Of a DNA stretch of 64,000 nucleotides, positions 10,270-18,078 are shown in pieces. A model generated the notes under the pieces. The model saw nothing but the letters and a program-made list of their open reading frames with translations, did no database searches and had not been told where the DNA came from. Within the stretch, counting starts at the first letter, position 1; each line of letters starts with the position of its first letter. This DNA comes from Bradyrhizobium amphicarpaeae (GTDB taxonomy: Bacteria > Pseudomonadota > Alphaproteobacteria > Rhizobiales > Xanthobacteraceae), in assembly GCF_002266435.3 (NCBI RefSeq), contig NZ_CP029426.2, positions 3,874,001 to 3,938,000 of the forward strand, given 5' to 3'. The translations under genes were made by a program, and so were the position numbers.

Positions 10270-10353
10270 ACAGCCTTGGTGAAAAACAGACTTGCTGAAA
10301 AACAGACTTGGTGAAAAACAGACTTGGCGAAAATCAGCCTTGGCGAAAATCAG
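10270..10353. repeat. five-copy 16-bp tandem repeat at the receptor 3' end
   Basis: Five tandem units of the form ACAGACTTGGTGAAAA (variants carry CCTTGG, CTTGCT or GGCGAAAA) run from 10270 to 10349, followed by a partial unit TCAG that contains the TonB receptor stop codon (TGA on the minus strand). The array fills the gap between the receptor and the downstream membrane protein gene. Confidence 0.9.
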
Positions 10354-12587
10354 AACGTTGCGCCGGCCTTGAGCAGATAGGTGCGGCCCGGCAGCGGATA
10401 GGCGCTGAAGCGGCCGTCGGTGAAGGTGCTCGCGATGGCGTAGTCGTAGTAAAGCGCGTTCAGCACATTGTTGACGCTGAGGGACCAGAAGTAGCGTTCA
10501 TATCGGCCGCCGAGCTTGAGATCGATGGTGCCGTTGGCGGGGATCGGCTTCTGGGTGCCCGCCTGGTCGTTGTCCATCCGCCGTTCGCTCCAGAACCGCG
10601 CGGTCGCGTCGAGCACCACATAGTCCTGCCAGACGTTCCAGGTCACGCCCGCACTCGCCGTGTAGCGCGACACCAGCGGCACGTCGTTGCCGGCCCAGAT
10701 GCCTTCGCGGAAGACGGCACGGGTATAGGCCACGCCGGAGCGCAGCAGCAGGGCATCGTTGACGCGATAGGACAGGCTGGTCTCCGAGCCGTAGCGCCGG
10801 GTCGGATCGAGATTGGTGTTGTAGAACAGGACCGGACTGAAATGGACCTCGTTGGTGAGATCCATCAGGTAGAGACTGCTCTGCAGCTGCAACCCGCCGC
10901 CCTTGATGCGCAGCCCGCCCTCGATGTCCTGAGAGGTCTGGGTCTTGAGCTGGAAGGTTTGCGGAATTGAAGCGAAGGTCAAGGGATCGAACGAAGGCCC
11001 CGACGACAGCCGCTCGTCGACGTCCGGCGTGCGGAAGGCGCGCGCGGCGCGGCCGAACAGCGAGACCATGTCATTGAGGCGATGCTCGGCCCCGAGATGC
11101 AGCGCATATTGGGTCTCGCTGCTCGTCAGCGGCAGCGCGCCGATGTCGGCGTTGAACGGCGCGGCGGGGTCGAAATTGTCGCGTGCCGCAAGGCTGATGG
11201 TCTGCACCCGCGCGCCGTAGGAGACGTCGGTGGTGGGCGCTACACCCAAGGTGTGCTGGAAATAACCCGCGACCGTCTGCTGCCTGAGGTCGTAATTGTG
11301 CCAGGCGGCGAGCCCCTGCCCGGCGCCGCGGTTCTGCTCAAAGCTCGCATCGTAATAGTCGATGCCGGTCAGAAGCTGCGACGGCATGCCGAGCAGCAGG
11401 CTCTTCACGCTGAGCCGCGGCGTGATCGACCAATTCGTCAGATGGGAGCCGACATAGGTCGACGTGAAGAAGGCCGGAACCGGCGCCGGGCTGGAGAAGA
11501 ACGCGCTCTGCTGCTTCTTGTCACGCACGCCGCCATCGACGATGAGATCGACGCCGTTGACCAGGGTCCTGGTGAAGCCGGCCGTTGCGCTGAAGCCTTG
11601 CTGGTTGGCGTAGTTGAATGGCGTGCTGGTCCCGCGCCTGTTGGTCGCGAGCTCGTCGAGACCGATCGAGGGATCGACGGTGCGGCCACCCGGCAGCCGC
11701 AGCTCCTGATTGTCGCCGGTGACGGTGAGAAACGCGGTCAGTCCGGGCGTGGTGTAGTTGAGATTACCGACGCCGTTCTGCTGTGAATAGCGGTTGTTGT
11801 CGCGGTAGCCGTCGGTCCTGACCGTATTGCCGTAAACCGAGGTCGACCACGGGCCGGAATTGAGCGAGGTCGAGACATTGCCGAGCCGGGTGTTGAACGA
11901 GCCGAAGCCGGCCTCGATGCGCGCGCTCACGGGCGGTCCGCCGACGCCATTTTTGGTGACGATGTTGATCACGCCGCCGACCGCATTGTCGCCGTAGAGC
12001 ACCGCGCCGGAATTGCCGCGCGTGACCTCGATGCGCTCGATGGAATTGAGCGGGATGGTGGAGAGGTCCACCTGTGCCATGTCGACGTCGTTCAGCCGCC
12101 GGCCGTTGACCAGCACCAGTGTATTGGCGGTGGCGAAGGCGCCGAAGCCGCGCAGGTCCACGCCGGTCTTGGCAGCGATCGGGCCGCCATAGAACGTCGT
12201 GATCTGGGCGCCCGGCGTCTGCGTCGCAATGATCTCGGCAAGCGTCTGCGACGGCGAATGCGCGATATCCGCGGCCGTGATGACGGTCGTGGCGGCCCCG
12301 ACGATGCCGCCGTTACCGGCGGCAGCCTCACCGCCGGTGCCGGATGAGCCGGCGCCATGTCGCGTCGGCGCGACATCCGCCGTCGCCCGGCGCCTGGTCG
12401 CCTCGCCGTCACCGGTTGCCCTTGCGCGCGTGCGGTTCTGATCGGAGGGCTGGGTCACTTCGATTGGTGGCAGCTGCTCGGCCAAGACCCGCTCGGCGAA
12501 GGCGGGAGACAGATCGAGCGAAGGCAAGGAAACCGATGCGAGCAGGCCGGCGGCAAGGCGCCTGGCGGCAGGAACGACACGGGACAC
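10350..12587 (-). CDS. TonB-dependent outer-membrane receptor, probably for cobalamin
   Basis: This 745-residue outer-membrane transporter has a signal-like N-terminus (ARRLAAGLLASVSLPSL), a TonB-box-like region near LPPIEVTQ, a plug domain (about residues 100-215: DLRGFGAFATANTLVLVNGRRL and VTRGNSGAVLYGDNAVGGVINIVT) and a beta-barrel ending in the aromatic residue F (LKAGATF). A cobalamin riboswitch lies directly upstream on the same strand, so the substrate is most likely vitamin B12 or a corrinoid (BtuB role). Assigning the symbol btuB would go beyond the sequence. The stop codon falls within a tandem repeat array. Confidence 0.92.
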   Translation of the reverse strand: MSRVVPAARRLAAGLLASVSLPSLDLSPAFAERVLAEQLPPIEVTQPSDQNRTRARATGDGEATRRRATADVAPTRHGAGSSGTGGEAAAGNGGIVGAATTVITAADIAHSPSQTLAEIIATQTPGAQITTFYGGPIAAKTGVDLRGFGAFATANTLVLVNGRRLNDVDMAQVDLSTIPLNSIERIEVTRGNSGAVLYGDNAVGGVINIVTKNGVGGPPVSARIEAGFGSFNTRLGNVSTSLNSGPWSTSVYGNTVRTDGYRDNNRYSQQNGVGNLNYTTPGLTAFLTVTGDNQELRLPGGRTVDPSIGLDELATNRRGTSTPFNYANQQGFSATAGFTRTLVNGVDLIVDGGVRDKKQQSAFFSSPAPVPAFFTSTYVGSHLTNWSITPRLSVKSLLLGMPSQLLTGIDYYDASFEQNRGAGQGLAAWHNYDLRQQTVAGYFQHTLGVAPTTDVSYGARVQTISLAARDNFDPAAPFNADIGALPLTSSETQYALHLGAEHRLNDMVSLFGRAARAFRTPDVDERLSSGPSFDPLTFASIPQTFQLKTQTSQDIEGGLRIKGGGLQLQSSLYLMDLTNEVHFSPVLFYNTNLDPTRRYGSETSLSYRVNDALLLRSGVAYTRAVFREGIWAGNDVPLVSRYTASAGVTWNVWQDYVVLDATARFWSERRMDNDQAGTQKPIPANGTIDLKLGGRYERYFWSLSVNNVLNALYYDYAIASTFTDGRFSAYPLPGRTYLLKAGATF

Positions 12588-12711
12588 GATGGCAACCTCG
12601 GTATGACGTCAGTGGCACGTCACAGCGAACGAGGTTTCACGGCAGAGCCATGGATTGCTCCGGTGAAGCCGATGTCTGTACTCCCCGACCGACATCTTCG
12701 CGTGTGACCAC

Positions 12712-12898
12712 GGCTGACGGCAGGTCTCCTGGCTCGCGGGTCGTTACCTTGCGTCGCCTTCCCAGGACCGAGTTTCCCAGTGGCATGAGACGAAAGATTC
12801 ACCGCTTACAGTTGCGGGGGCAGCCGCGGCGTTGAGACAAGTCCCGGCGATGGGACGTCCCGCACCACATTCCCTTTTGATCTCCGTGAGGAGAACCG
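12712..12898 (-). ncRNA. cobalamin (AdoCbl) riboswitch
   Basis: On the minus strand the leader contains the parts of the class in order: a left region ending in GCTGCCCCCGCAACTGTAAG, then CATGCCACTGGGAAACTCGG, GGGAAGGCGACGC, CGACCCGCGAGCCAGGAG and the B12-box sequence GCCAGGAGACCTGCC at about 12717-12733. The 3' end lies ~125 nt before the TonB receptor start, room for an expression platform. It should lower expression of the receptor and the downstream membrane protein when B12 is plentiful. Confidence 0.95.
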
Positions 12899-12943
12899 TC
12901 GCCGGTCATTTAGGGGCCAACGCCTCGGCGAGTCAATCGACGG

Positions 12944-13381
12944 CTACGCCAAGGGACAGGTCTGCGTGGCCGGAAGCTCGCCGGGGGGAGCGGTTTCGTT
13001 CCGCTCGCTCTGCGCCGCTAGAGCCTGGCGGAGCGCGGTCTCCAGGTCCTGTTGCTGAAACGGCTTCTGCAGGATCGGAACGTGGCGGAAGTCCGCAAGC
13101 AAGCTCGCCGGACCGTAACCGGTGGCGAACACGTAAGGTATGCCGCGTTCGGCGATACAGCGCGCGACCTCGAAAGTCTGCCGCCCGTTGAGGTTGACGT
13201 CGAGGACCGCAACATCATACGAGAGCGCAGCCGCCTTCGCGAGCGCGTCATCGACGCGCGAGGCCATGCCCGCGATCTCGCAGCCGGCATCGACAAGGGA
13301 ATCCTCGAGCAGCATCATCACAAGCGACTCGTCTTCCACGACGAAGACCCGCTGGCCAGCGAGATCGGTTTCAGGTTTCAT
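12944..13381 (-). CDS. single-domain response regulator
   Basis: This 145-residue protein is a receiver domain only: acidic pocket VVEDESL, acceptor Asp in AVLDVNLNG, Thr/Ala region in YVFATGYG and the conserved Lys in ILQKPFQ. There is no DNA-binding domain, so it probably relays phosphate or acts by protein contact. Its ATG overlaps the stop of the upstream dual-transmitter kinase by 4 bp (13378-13381), so the two are almost certainly partners. Confidence 0.92.
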   Translation of the reverse strand: MKPETDLAGQRVFVVEDESLVMMLLEDSLVDAGCEIAGMASRVDDALAKAAALSYDVAVLDVNLNGRQTFEVARCIAERGIPYVFATGYGPASLLADFRHVPILQKPFQQQDLETALRQALAAQSERNETAPPGELPATQTCPLA

Positions 13382-16300
13382 GAGGGCCTCCCGGCAGCCA
13401 TTGTTGCGATATCTAATCCGCCCAGGGTGGCGCGGATTTCATGCAGCTGCGCGCGAATGACGCAAACGACGCCTTCGGGCGCGAAGCGCAGATCGACGTC
13501 GGCGCCGCCGAATTCGTGCGACAGCCCTTGCTGAATCAGGCGGGTGCCGAACCCGCGCCGCGACGGCGGGACCACGGCGGGACCGCCCAGCTCGGTCCAG
13601 CACAACTCGAAACGATCATCGACCTTCCAGGCGAGGTCGACGGTTCCCGAGCCGTTCGACAGGGCGCCATGCTTGACGGCGTTGGTCGCAAGCTCGTGCA
13701 GCGCCATCGAGATGGCCAGTGCAGCCGAAGGCCGCATGCGCAGATCCGGCCCGCCGAAATTGAGCCTCGCACTCTCCGGCTCGGCATGCGCGGCGAGAGC
13801 CTCGGTCACGACCTCTCTCAGCTCCGCCGCCTCCCAATTTTCCCTGACCAGCACATCGTGTGCCTTCGACAAGGCGATCAATCGCGCATCGAACGCCCTG
13901 CGCCCCTCCGTCAGGCTCGATGCGTTGCGCAGGGTCTGGAGCGCGAACGACTGCACTGTCGTCAGCGTGTTCTTGACGCGGTGATTGAGCTCATTGACCA
14001 GCAGTTCGCGATGGCGCTCCTGGCGCTTGCGCTCGGTGATGTCGATGGCCGCACAAACCGCGCCCTGGAATACACCGGCGGCGTCGACGATCGGAGACGC
14101 CTGGAAGATCGCGGTGACCGAGGAGCCGTCATCGAAGCGGAGCTCGAGCTCCTCGCCGGCGACTTCCTCGCCGCGGGCCGCGCGGTGGAGCGGCAGTTCG
14201 GACGTTTCGACCGGGACGCGATCGCGAAGGACGCGGCAGGCCGGACGGTCGCCCTCGCGCGCCGACAGCGACATGTTGGCATCAGGCCGTACCCGCAATA
14301 GCCGCGCTCCATAGGCATTGCCGAACACGCGCTTCGCTTCGCGGTCGTAGGTGAACCAGACCGCGGTCGGCACGGTGCTGACGACAGCCTCCAGCCGCGC
14401 GGCCTGGCGGCGCTGGATCTCCTCGGCATCCCTGCGAATGCGCGCCAGCTGCAAATTGGCGCGCACCCGCGCCAACAATTCGCGCGCCGAGAACGGCTTG
14501 TTGACGTAGTCGTCGGCGCCGGCCTCCAGCCCCTCGACGCGGGCCTCTTCGCCGGCGCGCGCCGACAACAGGATGACGGGCGACCCGCGCAGATTCTCGT
14601 CGCTGCGGAGCGCCTCCAGCAGCCCGATGCCGTCGAGGCGAGGCATCATGACGTCGGACAGGATGAGGTCGGGCCGATGGTGCCTCGCGGCCTCCAGCGC
14701 GCCCTGCCCGTCGGCGAAGGCCTCCACCCGGTAGCCCCGGGCTTCGAGCAGACGCTTGACGTAGTTGCGCAGATCGGTGTTGTCGTCCGCGAGGATGATG
14801 CGCTCGCCGCTGCCACGTGTCGAGGCGTCCGGCGTCTCACTCGCGCTCTCCAGCGTGAGATCACCGCGCAGATCCGTGGCGCCCTCATCCTGCGGCAGCC
14901 AGCGCAGCGCCTCCTGGACATAGGCTTCGACGCCGCTTCCGGTCGTCAGCGTCGTCGCAAGGCGGTCGGCAACACGTTCTGCCGGCAGATGAGCCGATCC
15001 GAACGGGATCGTAACAGTGAAAACGCTGCCGCGGCCGAACTCGCTCGCGACGGTGATGGCGCCGCCGTGCTGCTTGATCAGCTCGTGCACCAGCGCAAGC
15101 CCAATACCGCTGCCCTCGAACGTGCGTCCCTTCGCTCCCTCGATGCGATGAAAGCGCTCGAACAGATGCGGCAGTTCGTCCGATGGGATACCCGTGCCGG
15201 TGTCACGCACGCGCAATTCGGCGGACTTGCCGTCGGCGCTGGTGCCGATCTCGACCGCGATCTCGCCCTCGAAGGTGAACTTGAACGCGTTGGACATCAG
15301 GTTGAGGACGATCTTCTCCCACATCTCGCGGTCGACATGGACATCGTGCGGCAGCACCGGACAGGTGATGATCAGCCGCAACCCGGCCCGATCGGTCGCC
15401 GAGCGGAAGTTCGAGGCGAGTTCGGCAGTAAACGCGGCAAGATCGGTCGGAACGAAGCTCGCCCGAACCCGCCCCGCCTCGATGCGGGAGAAGTCGAGCA
15501 GGCTGTTCACCAGCCGCAGCAGACGGAGCGAATTGCGATGCGCTATGTCGAGCCGCTCACGCTGAACCTCGGGCAGCGACGCCAGCGAGGTATCGTTGAG
15601 CGCGTCCTCGATCGGCCCCAGCATCAGCGTCAGCGGGGTACGGAACTCGTGGCTGATATTGGAGAAGAACGTCGTCTTGGCGCGGTCGATCTCAGCCAGC
15701 GCCTCGGCACGGCGGCGTTCCTCCTCGTAGGCCTGCGCGTTGGCCAGACTTGCGCCGATCTCCCCAGCCGCAAGTTCGAGAAAATTGCGATAATCGTCGT
15801 CGAACAGCCGAAACGGATTGAGACCGGCAACCAGGACCCCCTTACGGGCGGTCTCGCCGCGCGCCGGGATCGGGATCACCGCCGCCTGCCGCGGCGCCAC
15901 GTCCCAGGCGCCGCGCGGACATTCGGCCCCGAAGCGGGCGGCGAGATGGGAGACCACCTGCGGCTTCTGTTCGCGAATGACCTCGGCGAGCGGCCAGAGC
16001 GCCGGCCCCTCCAACGGGAGCTGCGACAGCGCCGCGGGATGGTCGGCATCGATACCGCACCTGCCGACCAACGTGATCTCGCGCCCCTCGGGCTCGACCA
16101 GGTAGATCAGCGCGAAGGGTAAGTCGCGCGTGCCCGTCGCGAGCGCAAGGCTCGAGCGGCGGCAGGCCTCCTGAAGGGTACGCGTCTCGGCGGTCGTCCC
16201 CGCAAGCTCGCGCAGCAGCGCAAGCTGCCGGTCGCCGATGACACGGCGCGTATCGTCGGTATTGGCGCAGATGATGCCGCCGACCAGACCGTCGTCATCG

Positions 16301-16770
16301 GGAATCGGGCTGTAGGAGAAGGTGTAATAGGTCTCCTCCGGATAGCCGCTGCGCTCCATGATCAGAAGCTGCTCTTCGACGTAGGTGCCCTCGTCGCCGC
16401 CCATCGCGGTCGCGAGCATCGGGGCGATGTCGGTCCAGATCTCTCGCCAGATTTCCGCGGTCGGCCGGCCCAGCGCCCAGGGATGCTTGCCGCCGATGAT
16501 GGACTTGTAGGCGTCGTTATAGAGGTAGATCAGTTCCGGACCCCACCCGACCCAGATTGGCTGGCGCGAGGTCAGCATGATGCGAACGGCCGTCTTGAGG
16601 CTGCGCGGCCAGTTCTGCGGCTCTCCGAGCGGCGTACGCGTCCAGTCATGGGCGCGCATGCGTGCGCCCATTTCCCCACCACCCGACAGGAAATCTGCGG
16701 GAGCCCTCGCCGTTGGGAGCTCGACAGCGCTGTTCACATCAAGCTCCGACGCACGCTGTCGCGCACGCAA
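13378..16770 (-). CDS. hybrid kinase with two transmitter modules (GAF/HisKA/HATPase/REC/PAS/HWE-type)
   Basis: This 1130-residue cytoplasmic kinase has, in order: an N-terminal PAS-like region (about 40-180), a GAF-like domain (about 190-345), HisKA with SHEFRTPLTLML (about 375), an HATPase (DTGTGI, GSGIGLALVHEL), a receiver with acceptor Asp in LILSDVMMPRLDG and Lys in YVNKPFSARELL, a second PAS domain (about 790-900), and a C-terminal HisKA_2/HWE-type kinase with ELNHRVKNTLTTVQS and a terminal ATPase fold. No membrane segment is evident. It is preceded by a small protein gene (3 bp gap) and overlaps a receiver gene. Two kinase cores of different class in one chain is unusual. Confidence 0.9.
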   Translation of the reverse strand: MRARQRASELDVNSAVELPTARAPADFLSGGGEMGARMRAHDWTRTPLGEPQNWPRSLKTAVRIMLTSRQPIWVGWGPELIYLYNDAYKSIIGGKHPWALGRPTAEIWREIWTDIAPMLATAMGGDEGTYVEEQLLIMERSGYPEETYYTFSYSPIPDDDGLVGGIICANTDDTRRVIGDRQLALLRELAGTTAETRTLQEACRRSSLALATGTRDLPFALIYLVEPEGREITLVGRCGIDADHPAALSQLPLEGPALWPLAEVIREQKPQVVSHLAARFGAECPRGAWDVAPRQAAVIPIPARGETARKGVLVAGLNPFRLFDDDYRNFLELAAGEIGASLANAQAYEEERRRAEALAEIDRAKTTFFSNISHEFRTPLTLMLGPIEDALNDTSLASLPEVQRERLDIAHRNSLRLLRLVNSLLDFSRIEAGRVRASFVPTDLAAFTAELASNFRSATDRAGLRLIITCPVLPHDVHVDREMWEKIVLNLMSNAFKFTFEGEIAVEIGTSADGKSAELRVRDTGTGIPSDELPHLFERFHRIEGAKGRTFEGSGIGLALVHELIKQHGGAITVASEFGRGSVFTVTIPFGSAHLPAERVADRLATTLTTGSGVEAYVQEALRWLPQDEGATDLRGDLTLESASETPDASTRGSGERIILADDNTDLRNYVKRLLEARGYRVEAFADGQGALEAARHHRPDLILSDVMMPRLDGIGLLEALRSDENLRGSPVILLSARAGEEARVEGLEAGADDYVNKPFSARELLARVRANLQLARIRRDAEEIQRRQAARLEAVVSTVPTAVWFTYDREAKRVFGNAYGARLLRVRPDANMSLSAREGDRPACRVLRDRVPVETSELPLHRAARGEEVAGEELELRFDDGSSVTAIFQASPIVDAAGVFQGAVCAAIDITERKRQERHRELLVNELNHRVKNTLTTVQSFALQTLRNASSLTEGRRAFDARLIALSKAHDVLVRENWEAAELREVVTEALAAHAEPESARLNFGGPDLRMRPSAALAISMALHELATNAVKHGALSNGSGTVDLAWKVDDRFELCWTELGGPAVVPPSRRGFGTRLIQQGLSHEFGGADVDLRFAPEGVVCVIRAQLHEIRATLGGLDIATMAAGRPS

Positions 16771-16773
16771 TTG

Positions 16774-16998
16774 TCACTGGGCGGGATGCCCTTCGGAACG
16801 GGTCTTGATCACCGCCCGCTCGCCGGCATCGACGAGCTGGCCGATCCCGGTGCGTCCCGCCAGGGCGGCGCGGATGATGTTCTCGGCAACCGATCGGCGG
16901 AAGCCGTGATCCTCCCCCGCCGGACGATCGCGGCAGATCCGATCAAGCGCCAATTTCATGTTGATCCGCGTCCGGGTGTCGAAATGCTCGCCGATCAT
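16774..16998 (-). CDS. small conserved-looking protein upstream of the dual kinase
   Basis: This 74-residue protein is rich in Arg and Ala (MIGEHFDTRTRINMKLALDR at the start). It lies three bases upstream of the kinase gene and in the same direction, so it is probably co-transcribed. I recall similar short proteins in Bradyrhizobium but know no function. No signal peptide, membrane segment or metal motif is visible. It could be an accessory or sensor-inhibiting protein of the operon; that is inference from position. Confidence 0.65.
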   Translation of the reverse strand: MIGEHFDTRTRINMKLALDRICRDRPAGEDHGFRRSVAENIIRAALAGRTGIGQLVDAGERAVIKTRSEGHPAQ

Positions 16999-17083
16999 TC
17001 GTCCGGCCCCTCACGTTGATATCGGGCACAAAACGTTCGAAGGGCCAGTCCGGTTCCATCCGGAAGGCCGAACCAGTCGGCGC

Positions 17084-17347
17084 TCAGGCTCGCCCCCGGA
17101 AACGCTGCGCCTGGGCCCAGGCGACAGCGACGTCGCTGGGCGGAACATCGACGCGCTTGATCGGGGTCAATTCGCCGGAGGCCGAGACGATTGCGGTCTC
17201 CTCGCGGCGGCAGCGCCTGCAGACGAAGCGGACCTCGTGCGGGGTGGCCATCCAGCTCGACCGTTTCACATTGGCCGCCATCGGCCATGCACCGCAATGC
17301 GAGCACGACACCAGAAATCGACCGGGATCGAGCATACCCATTTCCAT
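17084..17347 (-). CDS. small zinc-ribbon-like protein
   Basis: This protein of about 87 residues has two CxxC pairs (CSHC near residue 15 and CRRC near residue 47) separated by ~30 residues, a probable zinc ribbon. The frame is open much further upstream but the extra sequence is low-complexity and lacks family-like features; Met codons at 17347, 17341 and 17335 are all possible starts. Short proteins with this layout are common in Bradyrhizobium and have no assigned role. Confidence 0.6.
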   Translation of the reverse strand: MEMGMLDPGRFLVSCSHCGAWPMAANVKRSSWMATPHEVRFVCRRCRREETAIVSASGELTPIKRVDVPPSDVAVAWAQAQRFRGRA

Positions 17348-17435
17348 CGGACTCCGCGGCCTTCCCGCCTGCTTTAACGATTGACCCCTGCGGGTCGTTC
17401 CGGTGCCCAAGCACCGCCGCCGGGAGAACGGCAGC

Positions 17436-17645
17436 TCAATGCGCGCCCCTGAGGGTGCAGGAGGTGGTGCAGGTGACCGTGGTGCCGCGATCACACGATT
17501 TGCAGGCACTGACGCACTGGTTGATGTCACGGGGATTGTAGCTGGTGTTCCGCAGCGGACAGATCGGCGTCGAGCCGGTGATGTCCTGCCCCTGGTCGCA
17601 GGCAGCCACCATGAGCGCAATGATGATCACGGCAACGAGGCGCAT
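17436..17645 (-). CDS. small cysteine-rich lipoprotein
   Basis: This 69-residue protein starts with a lipoprotein signal (MRLVAVIIIALMVAAC); the lipobox VAAC places the lipidated cysteine at residue 16. The mature part of ~54 residues contains seven more cysteines (CPL, QCVSACKSC, TCTTSC), suggesting disulfides or metal binding in the periplasm. No homologous family is recognised. It is isolated on the minus strand and an independent transcript is likely. Confidence 0.75.
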   Translation of the reverse strand: MRLVAVIIIALMVAACDQGQDITGSTPICPLRNTSYNPRDINQCVSACKSCDRGTTVTCTTSCTLRGAH

Positions 17646-17796
17646 GGGATTGCCCTGTCAGGCATGGCGATGAATTTCACGGGGTGCGCTGCATTGCAAC
17701 GAAGCCCGGCATTCCCACTGCGAGCAATCGTGGATGCGCGACGCTCGCATCCCGACAGGATGCGCGCCAAACCTTAAGAACGGATTGCAGCCGGCG

Positions 17797-17973
17797 TCAG
17801 GCCGCAGCCTTGGTCGCGATCGCCTGCCGCATCTCCACCGCCAGCTGGTGATACTGCTCCGAAAGCTTCAGATAGAACTCGCGCTTGGTGCTGTCGGTAG
17901 CGAGCTTGGCGATCAGCTCGCATTCGGCGGTGAGCGTCTCGAGCCGTTCCAGCCTGTCCTGAAGCTCTGTCAT
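17797..17973 (-). CDS. small helical protein, function unknown
   Basis: The 58-residue product begins MTELQDRLERLETL and contains AECELIAKLATDSTKREFY, a pattern I have seen in short Bradyrhizobium proteins of unknown function. It is predicted to be mostly helical with heptad-like leucines. The ATG at 17973 is preferred; an in-frame longer version to 18060 adds a dissimilar N-terminus. Confidence 0.65.
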   Translation of the reverse strand: MTELQDRLERLETLTAECELIAKLATDSTKREFYLKLSEQYHQLAVEMRQAIATKAAA

Positions 17974-18078
17974 CGGCGTGTCCCCATCAAACGCCTCAAG
18001 GACATCCAACCTAAGCCCGCGAAATAGGTCACGGCGAACATCGTTATCTCGTAGAATCAATTTTTCCGGTGCGGCAGC

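Noticed and set aside
10270..10353. Possible CRISPR-like array
   Set aside because: Units are 16 bp head-to-tail without unique spacers, and no cas genes are present, so it is a simple tandem repeat.
14677..16122. A 481-codon plus-strand frame within the dual-transmitter kinase
   Set aside because: It is antisense to kinase domains and its composition is typical of the opposite strand of high-GC genes.
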